Shown: positions 21,206 through 32,050 of the stretch, piece after piece
Layout of the letters: the number at the start of each line of letters is the position of its first letter
Numbering within the stretch: the stretch's first letter is position 1
NCBI GenBank assembly: GCA_963377175.1
Contig: CAUJNA010000532.1
Location: 141,915 to 205,914, forward strand
Direction of reading: 5' to 3'
Length of the DNA stretch: 64,000 nt
Origin: Effrenium voratum
Lineage: Eukaryota > Sar > Dinophyceae > Suessiales > Symbiodiniaceae
Notes under the pieces: model-generated
What the model was told of the DNA's origin: nothing
What the model saw: the letters and a program-made list of their open reading frames with translations, nothing else
Databases searched by the model: none
Translations under genes and position numbers: made by a program

Positions 21206-22507
21206 GAACAAGTGCAGAGACACACACACACACACAGATGCTAGAAAATGATATGTGCAAGTCTGTTTCATATGTCGTCGGCCCTGACGAAAATGGCAGT
21301 TCTGGAGACAAACACAAATTCTAACAAGCGGCTCCAGCCGCTTGCGTGCGTGGGAGGTCTTTGAGCTAGTCGCATAAAACCGCTGCCCCCAAGGTTGTCC
21401 CAGCGCAAACACAAAAGCCCCAGTGTTGGTCGACTTTTCGTCTTCTCCGGTTTTGGAGGTCTTCTGAAAGGGGTGGGGTGATCATCTGGTGTCTTTTTGG
21501 GCTTGGGAATTTCCCATGAGGCAAACCCATCTCTGAAACCGCGTGGTCAGGAGAAGGGAAATTGATCCTGACTAGAAATGTGTAGACCGTACATTCAGAA
21601 GTCACTTAACAAGCAGGGGCAATGTATGAGCAATTCATGGCCCTTATGCCCCCCTGGATGTGCACGAGCCAACAAATCGATGATTTTCTTGCGTGGGGAT
21701 GCTGGGACCCTCAGCATCCTACGAAAGGCGTCCTGGCAAATGGATCCCGGAAGCAGGGTTCTTTGCACGTCCCTGAAACAAAACAGCATAAACCAAAACA
21801 CACACACACACAATAAGATCAGGTGATATCCCCAACAGCATGCGGTGCTCTCTTTAGTGCTCGCACCACCCCGCAGCCCTCGCAGAACCTCGTGGAACCC
21901 TCGTGGAACCCTCGTGGAACCCTGTTGCAACCCTGGTGGAACCCTGGTGGAACCCTCGTGGAACCTTCCCTCAGGGCCGTCCCGGACCACCCCAGAGCCT
22001 ATCTGAGCTGAGACCCCAAAGCTTTCAGCTGTTGGGGGAAAACACAAAACATCACCCCACAGGAACCTCACGAAGTCACAACCAAAAGGCAATCGTCTTA
22101 ATAATCTAACATAGGGAATGGATACATCTCAAAATGCCCCCCCCAATTTGTGGAGACCACCCTTGGATTTTCTTCTAGGAACCCACATGATCCCCAAAGC
22201 TCATATCCGGGATGTGTGCGGCCAAAGCATCCCCAAGGTGTTCTGATCTCTCATCGGAGCAGGGGGACCCCTAACATCAAAATCCGTGGGATTCCATGTC
22301 TGGTCCGTGAGCAGTGGTTGTTTACAACCCTTGGTGTGGTAGCAAAACAAGTTTTTGCAGCCCCTACTAAAAATGAACAGAACCAAACAACCAAAATTCC
22401 TAAAACCTTGCCAAACAAGTGAAGTGATCTGATGATGAAGGTATTACCTACAACTTGCTGACCCCGGACTCATTACCCTCATGGACCTTTAGAATAGGCC
22501 CGCCTCT

Positions 22508-22783
22508 TTGTGCAACTACCGTTCATCGCGGGGCAGGGAGGAACCCAAATTCGTTGTTTGGGTCCCCTTCCGCGCCTGGCTCATCTTGACACGCGCGCGG
22601 TTTGCGACCCACGCGACCCATGCGACCCGCCGGCCTCTTGCACAGAAAGGATCGAGCAGCGCACGTCAATGTCAGCCTCTGTGGCGGCAACGGTCGGATG
22701 AAGAAACAAAAACGCCTCCCCATGCCCTCGACATTCTGCTTTCAGGTTCATTGGCTGGGCCAGTGAGCATGTTCACAAGCTGA
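22508..22783 (+). CDS. Possible terminal exon, unidentified
   Basis: A GC-rich plus frame reads SSRGREEPKFVVWVPFRAWL then ILTRARFATHATHATRRPLA and ends DILLSGSLAGPVSMFTS with TGA. It stands out from the AT-rich flanks. No motif. Confidence 0.3.
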   Translation: MCNYRSSRGREEPKFVVWVPFRAWLILTRARFATHATHATRRPLAQKGSSSARQCQPLWRQRSDEETKTPPHALDILLSGSLAGPVSMFTS

Positions 22784-23837
22784 CGATCGCTCGGTTTGCA
22801 AGCTGTCATTCTTCGGGCAACGCTGGGAACGTGGCTTGAACCTTGGCCCGTGAAACGTGGCTACTCCCCGGGTCACTGCTTCTTCAGCCTCCTCAAGCGC
22901 TTCTTCGTGCGGAGTGTGCAACTGCTACCGGTGCGCGTCTTCCGCGACATTCCCAGTGCGGGCACCACCCTCCTTCCGTCTTTAATGCATCCAGCATCTT
23001 CACGTGGCTGGTCGCCAGACTCATTTGCCCAAAGGGCCTTAACCTTTTAGGCCTTTACTAAAAGTTGACCAAAAAGGGAAAAGCAAAAGATTCAAAGGTC
23101 GGCATTGGGCAACTGAGAAGAAATCATAAATGACCTGGGAAGTCTGTTCAAAGAACAGGGTTCCTCACAGCTCCCCTTCAACTCAAATAACCTCACCCAA
23201 AGGACACTCCCTATGTCAAAAATAACAAGACAACATACACCCCCCCCTGTTTGCCGCAATGCTTGAGCACCAATCATGTTCCTTCAACCTCCTTGCGACC
23301 CGTTGACGGACCTGGAACCCATGGGCTCCAACATTGATGCCTCTCACTAACCGTCAGGGAAGTTCCCATATTGAAATATACCTACACTACGTTCACTTGT
23401 TTCTGCAAATGGATTAATACATAATATATATGTATATATATGTGTGTGTGCGTGTGTTTCTGGAGGTACCCCTTTTCAGGGCTCGAGGAACCCACAGGAA
23501 AGCCAAAATGCATTGTGGCTTTGGATCCAAATCCCTACTTTGAGTCACATACCCATAGGCTCCCTTGATAGGAATCATTTAAATGGTTATTGAGGACCCC
23601 CTACCAGGTGGACCATCCTGGTTAACCCCAAGTAAAGGAACCGGTGATTGGACCATTACACATATGAGTCGTTGGGGTGGTCCTGTTTTCCCATGTCCTC
23701 CCCTTGTCATCACAAGCTTTGGGTACGGAAAAATGGACATGACGAAGGTGGCTGCCTCTGGTTCTGCTCTCCGAGAAAATGGGCTGTGGAAAACAATCCT
23801 GTGCAAAAACTGAATGGGTGATTCCCGTGACATGTTT

Positions 23838-23970
23838 GCCCCTTCCCAAGGGAACAGGAAACGGCTGCACCCAATCTCCGCACAACAAATGCACAGAAAG
23901 CATTGAGGCGTTCTACACTGAGGCCAACGCTGATCACTTCACAAATTTCCCGGCGTTTGATCAGGAGGAT
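23838..23970 (+). CDS. Possible exon, unidentified
   Basis: Frame: GCTQSPHNKCTESIEAFYTE then ANADHFTNFPAFDQEDYLFQ. Acidic and aromatic, coding-like. Splice ends not fixed. Confidence 0.35.
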
Positions 23971-24138
23971 TACCTTTTTCAGCATGGATCCCTTTTTGCC
24001 ATCAATTGCTCTTTGCCAGTTTCCCTGGGACTTCCACTTACAGCTTAAGGACTTGAGTGGAGTGCACAATCCCTTTCTGGGGCCATTTTCCCATAAAACT
24101 TCCACTTGAGTGCGGCACCCAAAGATCAGAAGGGTCAC

Positions 24139-24214
24139 CCAAACTAGCACCGGCCTCATCCACCTCCGTTTGCAGCTTCTTCGCCTTCGTGGCTTCCAAC
24201 CGGCTCCGGCAAAA
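24139..24214 (-). CDS. Internal exon, unidentified
   Basis: Acceptor GGAGTGAG| and donor TTTGG|GTGACC. Peptide FCRSRLEATKAKKLQTEVDE then AGASL, helical and charged, coding-like in this frame only. The acceptor again has the TGAG form. Confidence 0.4.
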
Positions 24215-24358
24215 CTCACTCCGAAGACCCATTGGGTTGATCAAAAGGTCCGTAAAGCATGGGATGACCATTGGGGGAAACCACTAAAAAGAGTCGATAT
24301 TTCCCCATGGGAAAGTCACCCATGGTCAAAACTGGGAGCCAGGAAAAAAGATCAACCC

Positions 24359-24456
24359 TCATTTCCTGAGTGGATTGGCCAAACAAACTAGCCTTCTTGT
24401 TTGCCACTCAAACTATCCTCCCAAAAAGTGTTAAGTTCCTGCAGTCAGGGGATGAG
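24359..24456. mobile_element. TIR repeat, CTCACTYCCTGAGT family
   Basis: CTCATTTCCTGAGTGGATTG at the left and CAGTCAGGGGATGAG at the right. Centre CTTGTTTGCCACTCAAACT matches the 16.5-kb copy. Confidence 0.6.
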
Positions 24457-25144
24457 AATAGGTTTCTGATTGTCCGGCCAGGTTGCTTTGCTTGCGCAAA
24501 TGTGCTCATACCCCGGCTTTTTGGTCCAACCCCAGACTCGGACTATAGTGACTAGCTTCATGAGCCTGAGACGTCGAGTGCCACATGAGAGTTACGCAAC
24601 TTCACCCATCAAGTCGCGCTAAATGAGAACGCCACGTTCGTCAGGGCGTGGCGTTGTGGCCAGGCTTGGGCCGAAGGGGGGAGTTTTTTGGCGGCGCCGG
24701 ATCGAGGGGATGATGAGCTTTATGGAGGTTTAGATTTGGGTTGGGTTTGACCGGCGGGTTTGGGTTTGGTTGGCTTAGATTTGGGTTGGGTCTCCAGGGT
24801 CTCCCGTTTCAGTGGCCTCAAGACTTTTGCGGAAGTCTTGGCAACTTGGGTTCGGCTTAAGTCGCACGAGGGTTTGGAACTTTGGGGCGGTTGAAACCTT
24901 GGAGGGTTCTTGGGTCAAGTCCCTTTGGGTTTTGCGGATGCAGTTGTGTTTGCTGTTGTCTTTGGGCTTTTCTGTTTGAGCCTTAGTTTTTCGCGGTTAA
25001 GGTCTCAAGGTGCATGGGTGCACGGCACTTGGTATTGGACAGCTGTACAAGGCAGACCAAATGGGGTAGGAAGGGAAGCCAACAGAAAGGACACCACAGG
25101 GACAAACGTATGTTGATGGCTTTCTCTCGTTGAAACCAAAAGCG

Positions 25145-25350
25145 CGCTCACCTCATTTCGCTTGAACATCCGAGAATCAGCTGGCATATCCCACAGCCAG
25201 CAAGCTTGGCAGGCCACATGCCAGCACACCGAACTGGAAATCATGAAGCTCCCCCACCTCCCGGTTGTATGTGAGTTTACGTTTTCCGCCAAGGAAAACA
25301 ACAGGGGACATGCACACCAGGGCCTCCGCTTCACTTGGGGTAAACAGAAA
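25145..25350 (+). CDS. Possible exon, unidentified
   Basis: Frame: RLNIRESAGISHSQQAWQAT then CQHTELEIMKLPHLPVVCEF, and open on to 25635. The first 70 residues are coding-like; the rest crosses repeats. Confidence 0.35.
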
Positions 25351-25424
25351 ATTAGATGTTCAGATGTTGTTTTTCATATACCAGGAGCCTCAAAAACCGA
25401 TGAAAATGTCATACCTACAAAAAA

Positions 25425-26455
25425 ACGATGTTTTGTGGGAAAACACGATGTTTTCGGGAAACACCGCATTTTCGATTTCAAGCAGTTTCCCATACATTCC
25501 TTCAACCCGTCATCCGTTCTCAAAAGATCTCAAAAGCATCATCTCAACCTCAGAATCTCCCATCGCCCTCCCCTTCTGCACTCGCAACGAAATCAGCTTC
25601 GCATTCGCCACTCGTCTTTCGCAACTCCAACCTGAAAGAAGGAGGCCGGGGACCCAAATAGTCAAAAGTACCACGGTTTTATGACACTTGTCAAGCAGCA
25701 GTGCCATGATGAGGGCGTGCTGGCTTCGAACAGCGCGCAAGCTCAAGCAAAGACCGTGCTTTTGCTCACGACTTCGTTGTTTTCCAGCAACATTCTCGAA
25801 TTAGCGCATTCGTGGTTGAACCCGAAGAACCCATAGAATTTCCACGCTTTGCCAAGCTTTACTACGGGTTCTCCACGGTTTAGCTACGGGTTAGAAAGCA
25901 CGATGTTTCCAAAAACACGATGTTTTCGGTTGGGGCTGCGGGCTTTCTACGGGTTTCTACGGGTTTTCTATGGGTTTCTACGGGTTTTCTGCGGGTTTCT
26001 GCGGTTTGCCGCCAGGATCCCGCCCCATTTGCTAAAAAAAACTCAAAATTGATAAAAACAATCCCAAAAGTGTCACCTGGTCTTGTTTTGCACCAAAAGG
26101 AGCTTTCGGATTCCAGCACCCCCTTCAAACTGGTTCGGTATGACCTGGCGCCAGTCTTCAGGTGCCCGTTGCTGTGAAAGGTACTTCAAGACTGAAGCCA
26201 GCTGCACACCCTGGCTGTCAGGCTCATCAATGTGGTCCTTAGAATTTGAAGCATACTCAGTATAGAGCGTTGCCCTCAGTTGAAATCTTAATGGGTGATG
26301 TCTGTGTGAATCCACTCCCGACCCTTGCCTTTGACCCTTTGCTCCAAATGAGTGTTTGGCCTCAGAAGCCCATTTTTAAGGGGTTTTATCAAAAACACAA
26401 TGTTTTTCCTGAAAACACGATGTTTTCAGAAAATCGAGAAAAAACACGATGTTTT
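25425..26455. repeat. Scattered AAAACACGATGTTTTC near-palindromes and TTCTACGGGTT units
   Basis: At least seven copies of AAAACACGATGTTTTC-like sequence (25425-25465, 25898-25930, 26393-26455) and six TTCTACGGGTTT units at 25955-26005. AAAACA and TGTTTT arms are self-complementary around CGA/TCG. Confidence 0.6.
26077..26286 (-). CDS. Internal exon, unidentified, well supported
   Basis: Acceptor CATTAAG| and donor GACCAG|GTGACA; 210 bases fit 1+3n+2. Frame: FQLRATLYTEYASNSKDHID then EPDSQGVQLASVLKYLSQQR then APEDWRQVIPNQFEGGAGIR. Soluble, helix-rich and clearly protein-like. An upstream exon lies at 26649-26729. Neighbouring near-palindrome repeats lie on both sides. Confidence 0.55.
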
Positions 26456-26648
26456 AGTCAGGGTACGACATTTTTACAGGTTCTTGAAGCCCTAGGTATA
26501 GGCTACCCCAAAATACAAAATCATTTTGGAGCAAACTTCGATTTCTGGACGCCTCTCCCATACCTTAGCGGACTGCGCTGTCGCCTTGGGGTCCGGCTGA
26601 ATTGGCGCGTTGCACGTTGCTGGGAGTGTTCTCCTCACAGGGCACTAC

Positions 26649-26729
26649 CGCTTGGCATTGTCTTCCCAAATGTGTCCTGAGAAGGGTCCGAACCGAGGAA
26701 TACCAATTCATCCGACGACAAGTGCCCCC
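26649..26729 (-). CDS. Internal exon upstream of the 26.1-kb exon
   Basis: Acceptor CAAGAGAG| and donor CAAGCG|GTAGTG. Frame: GHLSSDELVFLGSDPSQDTF then GKTMPS, coding-like. Phase to the next exon is not fixed, so another small exon may lie between. Confidence 0.4.
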
Positions 26730-27210
26730 CTCTCTTGCATTCTCCTGGAGGGGACCCCAAATTGCTGGTGCTCCTTTTGACAATTTCCACGAACACCACA
26801 CAAAACAAAAGGTACCTTCAAGAATTGCACTCCCAAATGAATATCCGAGTCAGAATCAAGACCTGGTATTGAAAGGGTCTGCTCAAAACCATGCGAAAAA
26901 ATAAAGGGACGATGGTTCTGGCAGTGCTTTTTGGGTTCTGGTCGTTGGTGACTATTTGGGGGGTGATCAATATTCCATTCAGGGTCCCCAGTGTTGACTA
27001 TGGGAAATGTTCCCCATTTTAGTGGGAAGTATCGTCTTTTTAGCGGTTTCCTTGATGGTCATCCCCAGTAAGGACCTTTTGATGAACCCCTCCATTTAAC
27101 GGTAAGATGTCAAAACAGGACTCAGACTTGCTTCGATTCGCACGCGTTCAAACTTGAAGCAAGCAACAGCATAGCCTTCCCCAGAGGAAACAAAAACAAG
27201 CAACTCGTTG

Positions 27211-27534
27211 CTAGTCCTCATACCCCGACGTCAGACACATGACCAAGCAGTGGCCAGCAACGGGGGGGACTTTATGTTTGACCTTGAACCTTTTTGTTGA
27301 ATACTTCAAAGGGTCCAAGTACCTCATGAGGATGGCTTTTGGGGGTAAGAAGGGGTCTAAGGATCTCCTTAGAAGGTACTTGGACCCCTCCGGGTACATA
27401 AACTCAAAGAACAAATGAAGGTCGAAAAACGGGCTCGGGGTTGGGACAAACAGCCCGCCCCCCTCCCAAACTTCATACAACTGGGTCAATGTTTTTGTCC
27501 GCTCCGCGGGGCCCCGAAAAAGACCGTTGACCAA
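27211..27534 (-). CDS. 107-codon open frame containing a palindromic repeat
   Basis: The frame reads TKTLTQLYEVWEGGGLFVPT then PSPFFDLHLFFEFMYPEGSK and ends LVMCLTSGYED with a stop. The middle (27311-27387) is a TIR repeat, so either the repeat was exonised or the frame is chance. Confidence 0.25.
   Translation of the reverse strand: MVNGLFRGPAERTKTLTQLYEVWEGGGLFVPTPSPFFDLHLFFEFMYPEGSKYLLRRSLDPFLPPKAILMRYLDPLKYSTKRFKVKHKVPPVAGHCLVMCLTSGYED
27311..27387. mobile_element. Palindromic element with perfect 14-base inverted ends
   Basis: GGGTCCAAGTACCT (27311-27324) and AGGTACTTGGACCC (27374-27387) are exact reverse complements 49 bases apart. The same 14-mer occurs at 29718-29731, just inside a predicted intron of the GlmU-like gene. 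Confidence 0.6.
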
Positions 27535-27565
27535 GTGTCTAATGTTGACCCCAAACTAATCAACC

Positions 27566-27642
27566 CTGGTTGATTAGTAGGGGGGTGTCCCCTTTCAGCG
27601 GGGGTTTATCACTCTTGGAGGAGACACACACCCCATTAATAG
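27566..27642. mobile_element. Short TIR repeat, TTAGGGGGGTGYYCCC family
   Basis: Left ATTAGTAGGGGGGTGTCCCC, centre GGGTTTATCACTC, right GAGACACACACCCCATTAAT. Confidence 0.5.
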
Positions 27643-28007
27643 GACGGGTTTGCTAACCCGGGGTCCCCATTACACTTCCGCAGACCGACATGTTGACATA
27701 AAACTCTCTTTGTGGTACCTCTTTTTTGGTTCCACGGTTAGGGGAGCACCCTCGGTGCAAAAAACATCATCTTCCAGGAACCGCAAAAGCCATTCACCCC
27801 TCGCCTGAATTTGCCGAACGCCTCAACCACTGAGAGCCAGCCGTCCTTTTCGGCGCCAGGGTAAGCGCAGGGTTGGAAAAGCGAACCTCAGTGCCACGAG
27901 GCCTGCAGCTAAAATCACACATCCCTATTCACGTAGATCTGGGCTGTGCATTTTCTGCTCCCCTGTGAATAACTTGTGGGGGTACATGGAAACCCCACTA
28001 AACCAGC

Positions 28008-29000
28008 TAAAAAACCTGAACCCTAATGGACAGGATGGTGGTAAACCGCAAAAGAAAACCCATCTGCGAAGTTCCATAGACAGTCTGAGTGTACAATGGT
28101 TTGGCTGCAAAATTGAAACGACCAGTACGTTGATGATCCAGGAATACTTCATGCCTGCCCCGGGCAACTGTTGCCCATGTGGCCTCTCCGTGAAACGGGC
28201 GAGGCTCGAAAGCAGGGACACCTCCGAAGGGTTCCCCTAGGTTACTCCATCCAAATATCAACTTTGTTTTGGTATTCTCTGAAAAGCTGGTACTCCAAGT
28301 AAAAACCTCCCAGTCGACATCCCCTGAAAAAGCAGGTGTTTGGAGGGGGGGGGTTCCATTTAAACACCCCTTGCCAAAGTAAGCTTGACTGACCTGCTCA
28401 GTTCACTGGCCGAAACCAGTTAAACATTTTGGCCCTTTACTACAAAGATGTGCTGCTTCTCAGTAGGAAACGTCCTTGGAGCTTTGGGAATTTGCCCAGA
28501 ACGGGATCCCCTAAAAGCAAACCACTATTCATGGGGGTGATTCCCTCATTCCCTTCTGAGAGCTACCAAGTCATCAATACCCGAGGGAACCATGACGTAG
28601 ATCCAACCAACACACCTCCTAAGAACCACCAAGTCACTGCCCAAAGGAATGACGTAGATCGAATCAGCCCATACCTCTATAAAATCCACAGGGAGGTCTT
28701 CCACGGCACTACACATAAAAACCGCCTCAGCCTCATCCTTTGGGACTCCCAGCTTGTTACCAAGGGATCATCGTGCAACTTGATGTGACAACGCTCACAA
28801 TGCAGACGTCATTCTTTCGACTGTTTCTGGGGGGTTATATATCAAAGTCAGAAAATCGGGTTGTTTTCCTTTAACCCACCACTTGGAGGTGACTTTGATC
28901 ATAGTAAAATAATGAGGCCAACAATAGTCGGAGCAAACAAACGTATGTTCAAGCTGGGTGGGTTTTCCAATTTGCCCCTTGTAAATAGGCCATGGGCCCA
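28008..29000. other. Stretch with open frames on both strands, no secure gene
   Basis: Plus frames at 27965-28240 and 28429-28788 and overlapping minus frames are all open. The 28429-28788 plus frame (119 codons) carries an imperfect duplication around ACCAAGTCA..GACGTAGATC. Nothing is recognisable. Confidence 0.3.
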
Positions 29001-29024
29001 CGTCGTGTGACACCAGTCCCCATG

Positions 29025-29088
29025 ATCCCCATGCCCTCGGCCTCGCGTTGGACTTTCATCGCCACCTGGGCTGTGCAGAACCTTCCAA
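29025..29088 (-). CDS. Probable exon after a TGGGTCAAAA repeat intron
   Basis: Acceptor CAGCCCAG| then GTGGCGATGAAAGTCC. Frame VAMKVQREAEGMGIMGTGV. The intron upstream contains the 29136-29242 TIR element. Downstream donor not fixed. Confidence 0.35.
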
Positions 29089-29135
29089 GGCCACCCACTG
29101 GGATAATTGTTGTGGCCAAGTGCCCCCCTTGGCCA

Positions 29136-29242
29136 TGGGTCAAAATCCAAATCGTACCCCCAGTGAACATCCCAATCCCAACTAAAATCGACTAAAATGG
29201 GTGGTGCACCTACCCCAAACTGGTACCATTGGTTTTGACCCA
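29136..29242. mobile_element. TIR repeat, TGGGTCAAAA family (introner-like)
   Basis: TGGGTCAAAATCCAAATCG at one end and TTGGTTTTGACCCA at the other are inverted. On the minus strand the end reads GGCT|GTGGGTC, a possible donor. A very similar copy lies at 59817-59925. Confidence 0.65.
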
Positions 29243-29245
29243 CAG

Positions 29246-29330
29246 CCACTTGAGTATAGGTGCTGGCACGGGTGACGTGTGTCATCTTCCTTCCCACACG
29301 GCGATGTATCGTCACGAGAGCCGCCGGTTT
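29246..29330 (-). CDS. Possible exon before the TGGGTCAAAA repeat
   Basis: Minus frame AALVTIHRRVGRKMTHVTRA then STYTQVA, basic and coding-like. It ends next to the element edge with GT. It could be a later exon of the GlmU-like gene or a separate gene. Confidence 0.3.
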
Positions 29331-29742
29331 TGAAACCACCGAAACTGTTCGGCTGCCTTTTATACCCCTTTTTCATTTGCAGGGGAAAAGCCGCTTTTTG
29401 TGTCCACAGGTTGCTTGTATACCACCAGGTAGAACCACTCTGAACACCAGAAGATTGTTTGTTTGCGCTTTTGTGGATTTCACCTTCTGATTGCCCCTGT
29501 TGGCCCTTTCTTGCTGGCACTATTTTAGTACTCTATTAGTTTCTCCTACCAGGGACCACAGATTCCCCAAGTTCAAACTGATTTTGAGACCGGTTTTGAG
29601 GGTTCCTGCGCCCTTGTAGCCCTTTTATACCCCCGATCAAGTCCCTTTCTCTTTCCACCGGTTTCCTGTATACCCCCGCCTTTTCCCCGCTTCACCAGTG
29701 TGCGCTTGAAATGCACCAGGTACTTGGACCCACTCTGAACAC

Positions 29743-29821
29743 CCCGAAATGGACGTCTTGAAAGCCCTGACCTCTTTGAGGTCCAGGCTCTTCTTGCGCT
29801 GCTGCTTCCGCATGATGAGGC
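29743..29821 (-). CDS. GlmU-like gene, exon 8
   Basis: Acceptor TCTTGAG| at 29822, donor TCGGG|GTGTTC. It joins exon 7 in phase (A|GC = Ser) and reads LIMRKQQRKKSLDLKEVRAF then KTSIS. It is Lys/Arg-rich and follows the beta-helix domain. The 3' end of the gene is not fixed. Both the intron start (GTGTTCAGAGTGG) and a second copy of it at 29.44 kb belong to one repeat. Confidence 0.5.
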
Positions 29822-30048
29822 CTCAAGACTTCCAGACGCCATCTGGAGGGAGCCGCAGGAAAGAATCGAAGTTGTTCCTCGTGAAATTGGGGGGGATACA
29901 AGAAACCAGTGGAAACCAAAGGGACTTGTCCCCTGCAAATGAGGGGGTCTAATCAAATTTGAAAGTGGTTGTCTCACTTGCCCAGTTTGGACCTTACACT
30001 CCTTCCAACACCAGGCAAATATCTGGTCTCGCTTTTGGTTTTCCATAC

Positions 30049-30268
30049 TCTGGCGCTGCAGCGCTACTGGTTCCTCTGGCTTGTTCTTGATGATCTCATC
30101 CGGGCCATAAAAGCCAGAGCTGATCCGGCACAGCGGGTAGGTGTGGGTATTTCTGGCCATGAAGGTGGCGGGGTCGGTGACGGTCGAGCAGCCCAGCTGG
30201 CTGAAGTCGCCCAAGATGACGCCCATCTTGCGGCGTTGCAGGTTCACGCGCACGCCCTCCAGGGCCAC
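30049..30268 (-). CDS. GlmU-like gene, exon 7 (end of left-handed beta-helix)
   Basis: Acceptor CAAGTGAG| and donor CAGA|GTATGG; 220 bases, phase 0 to 1. Frame: VALEGVRVNLQRRKMGVILG then DFSQLGCSTVTDPATFMARN then THTYPLCRISSGFYGPDEII. This is the typical last part of bacterial GlmU/glucose-1-phosphate nucleotidyltransferase-like beta-helices (RKxGxxLGDxxxxGCxxVxxPxT, then YP). It supports a sugar-nucleotide acyl- or nucleotidyltransferase-type fold. Confidence 0.7.
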
Positions 30269-30624
30269 CTCACTTGAGTCACTTGCTCAAAACCCGGTAC
30301 CACAATGCTCTACCCAGAACCATGAAAGGTTTTTACTGAAGGCGGAGATCCGCAGCTATTTATGGCTGGGACTGCCTTTTACTAACCTTCATCTACCCGG
30401 GCTTTGATTGTGGCTCACTTGCCCACAGCTTAAGCTTCGGCCCTGGCGTTTGAGTTTGTTCAGCTTCGTCGTGAACCTTAGCGACCAAACCAGGGAAACC
30501 ACAAAATTCCAATTGCCTCCCTAAGCGCTCCTTTTTAAAAGGTCAAATTTGGATACCGGGTCCCAGCTCCCTCGTCCGAAACCAGCTAGACTCGCACGTC
30601 CGGTTGACAGCTCGATCGAGGCAC

Positions 30625-30730
30625 CCGCAGGTCAGACCCGAAGAGCCCCAAATTGGCCGTCAGCGCTTGACATCCGAAGTGGGCCTTGTAGCCAATGATG
30701 GAGTCACCCGCGTAGCCGGGGTGACATAAC
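30625..30730 (-). CDS. GlmU-like gene, exon 6
   Basis: Acceptor AGCTGAG| and donor CTGCGG|GTGCCT. Its first base completes GAG with exon 5 and it ends in phase 0. Frame: LCHPGYAGDSIIGYKAHFGC then QALTANLGLFGSDLR. It matches the family signature VPHxNYxGDSxxGxxxxxGxG, with Leu-Cys-His-Pro in place of Val-Pro-His-(Phe/Tyr). Confidence 0.7.
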
Positions 30731-30952
30731 CTCAGCTTTGACCCGCGAAAGGGAATCAGCAAAAAAAAGCTGATCACCTTCTGGGGCTACCACAAATGGG
30801 AACCCAAAAAGGGGAAACTCGGGCTATGACTAAAGACGGGAACCAAAAATGGGAAACCCCAAAAAACAAAGTTGTGACTCTGACTAAAAACGGGAACCCA
30901 AAAAGGGAAAACACCAAGTGGTCAGATCGCTTCGCTGTTGCAGCTAAGGAAC

Positions 30953-31080
30953 TCTGCCTCGTCCATGATGATGGCATTCTTCACCTCCCCCCTGAGCACC
31001 ACGCGATCGCCCACCAACACGTTGCCGCGGATGTACGCGCCGCTTCGGATGCAGGTGTCCTCCGTTTCCGAATCCGTGCC
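30953..31080 (-). CDS. GlmU-like gene, exon 5
   Basis: Acceptor TTTTCCAG| (the only pyrimidine-rich one in this gene) and donor GCAGA|GTTCCT. Frame: GTDSETEDTCIRSGAYIRGN then VLVGDRVVLRGEVKNAIIMD. Hexapeptide-repeat turns and the EVKNAII strand are diagnostic of the left-handed beta-helix. Phase 0 in, 2 out, matching exon 6. Confidence 0.75.
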
Positions 31081-31082
31081 CT

Positions 31083-31150
31083 GGAAAACAAGCTAACATC
31101 TTTCCAGTAGTGATATGTGATAATCGATTTCCTTTCAAACCAACAGGCGA
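31083..31150. mobile_element. Repeat core inside GlmU-like intron 4
   Basis: Plus strand: GGAAAACAAG, then TTTCCAGTAGTGATA, then TTTCCTTTCAAACCAACAGG. The same order is found at 7.25, 7.46, 12.95, 34.17 and 59.58 kb. In minus sense it provides the TTTTCCAG| acceptor of exon 5. Confidence 0.5.
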
Positions 31151-31335
31151 ACTGTCCCAACCCTACGCCGGAAAACAAAATCATGATTCTTGTTGCTCCC
31201 TACTAAACATGGACAGAACCAACAAGCATAAAACAACAAGCCACGTGCCGTTTCAAACCAGTTGTTTAAAGGTTTTTTTGGCTAAGCCAACATGGAAGCA
31301 AGGCGGTCTTTGCCGATGATGGCGGGGCCCGCCAG

Positions 31336-31467
31336 GAAAGCGCCGGGCTCTAGAACGCTGCCGGCGCCAAGCTTCACGGGGCCCTTCCGTAAGTCCAGCG
31401 TGCCCGCCACCAGCACGCCCTTCCCAAGGATGAGTTTAGCGGACACGGACGCGTCCGGTTCTGATGC
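31336..31467 (-). CDS. GlmU-like gene, exon 4
   Basis: Acceptor GTCCTGAG|, phase 0 from exon 3. Frame: ASEPDASVSAKLILGKGVLV then AGTLDLRKGPVKLGAGSVLE then PGAFLAGPAIIGK. It contains the hexapeptide coils that open the beta-helix (VLEPGAFLAGPAIIG). The donor is not certain: a GA donor after AAA at 31336, or GC donors a few codons later, all keep phase 0. Confidence 0.7.
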
Positions 31468-31683
31468 CTCAGGACTTCCATGGGGGGACTGGAGGGATCG
31501 ATTTTATTTTGGTCATGAAGTTTGCCGGGTTGTCTCACTTGACCACTTTGGACTGGAAATGTACTATTGGTGACCACCTTTGGGGACCTTTGGTAAAAAC
31601 TTGGTTGCCAAAAAGGGAACACCAACAGATCAAAAGGTCGACTCGCTTTGAAGAACCTGAGGTTGTTCGGAGTGAAGGACCAC

Positions 31684-31868
31684 CTCCGGGTGCAGATGGC
31701 ATTCCTCCATGAGCACCGCCAGCTGCGGCAACGGCGGCACGCACTTGAGGCCAGCAACTTGGAGGCGCTGGCCAGAGCTGCTGGATGAGAGCTTGGTCTG
31801 GATGTACTCCTGCAACTTGTCCAGGACCTCCACCACGTTGTATGCCATCCTTGCCCAAAGAAAGGGAC
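31684..31868 (-). CDS. GlmU-like gene, exon 3
   Basis: The peptide MAYNVVEVLDKLQEYIQTKL, then SGQRLQVAGLKCVPPLPQLA, ends at HLHPE|GTGGTC. The YNVVEVLDKLQEYI helix corresponds to the YPWEALxxLxxYI helix that precedes the helix coils in bacterial relatives. The start could be at 31868 (TTTCCAG|) or 31849 (GCAAG|); the ATG at 31848 is internal. Confidence 0.6.
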
Positions 31869-32050
31869 CTGGAAATAAAGCACTTTGGTCATCCTCAATT
31901 GCTCAAAGAAAGGGCATCCTTAATTCCCCAAAGCAGAAAAACACCTGGAAATAAAAAACAACTTGGTGATCACCGCCTGGAACCATCTGGAACCAATGGA
32001 CCAACTCAAAAACTGAGATCTGGTCGATGCGCCTTGCAGGCGAGACTCAC

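Noticed and set aside
28899..29339. One 146-codon protein
   Set aside because: The frame crosses the TGGGTCAAAA element; it is better read as two short exons separated by an element-derived intron.
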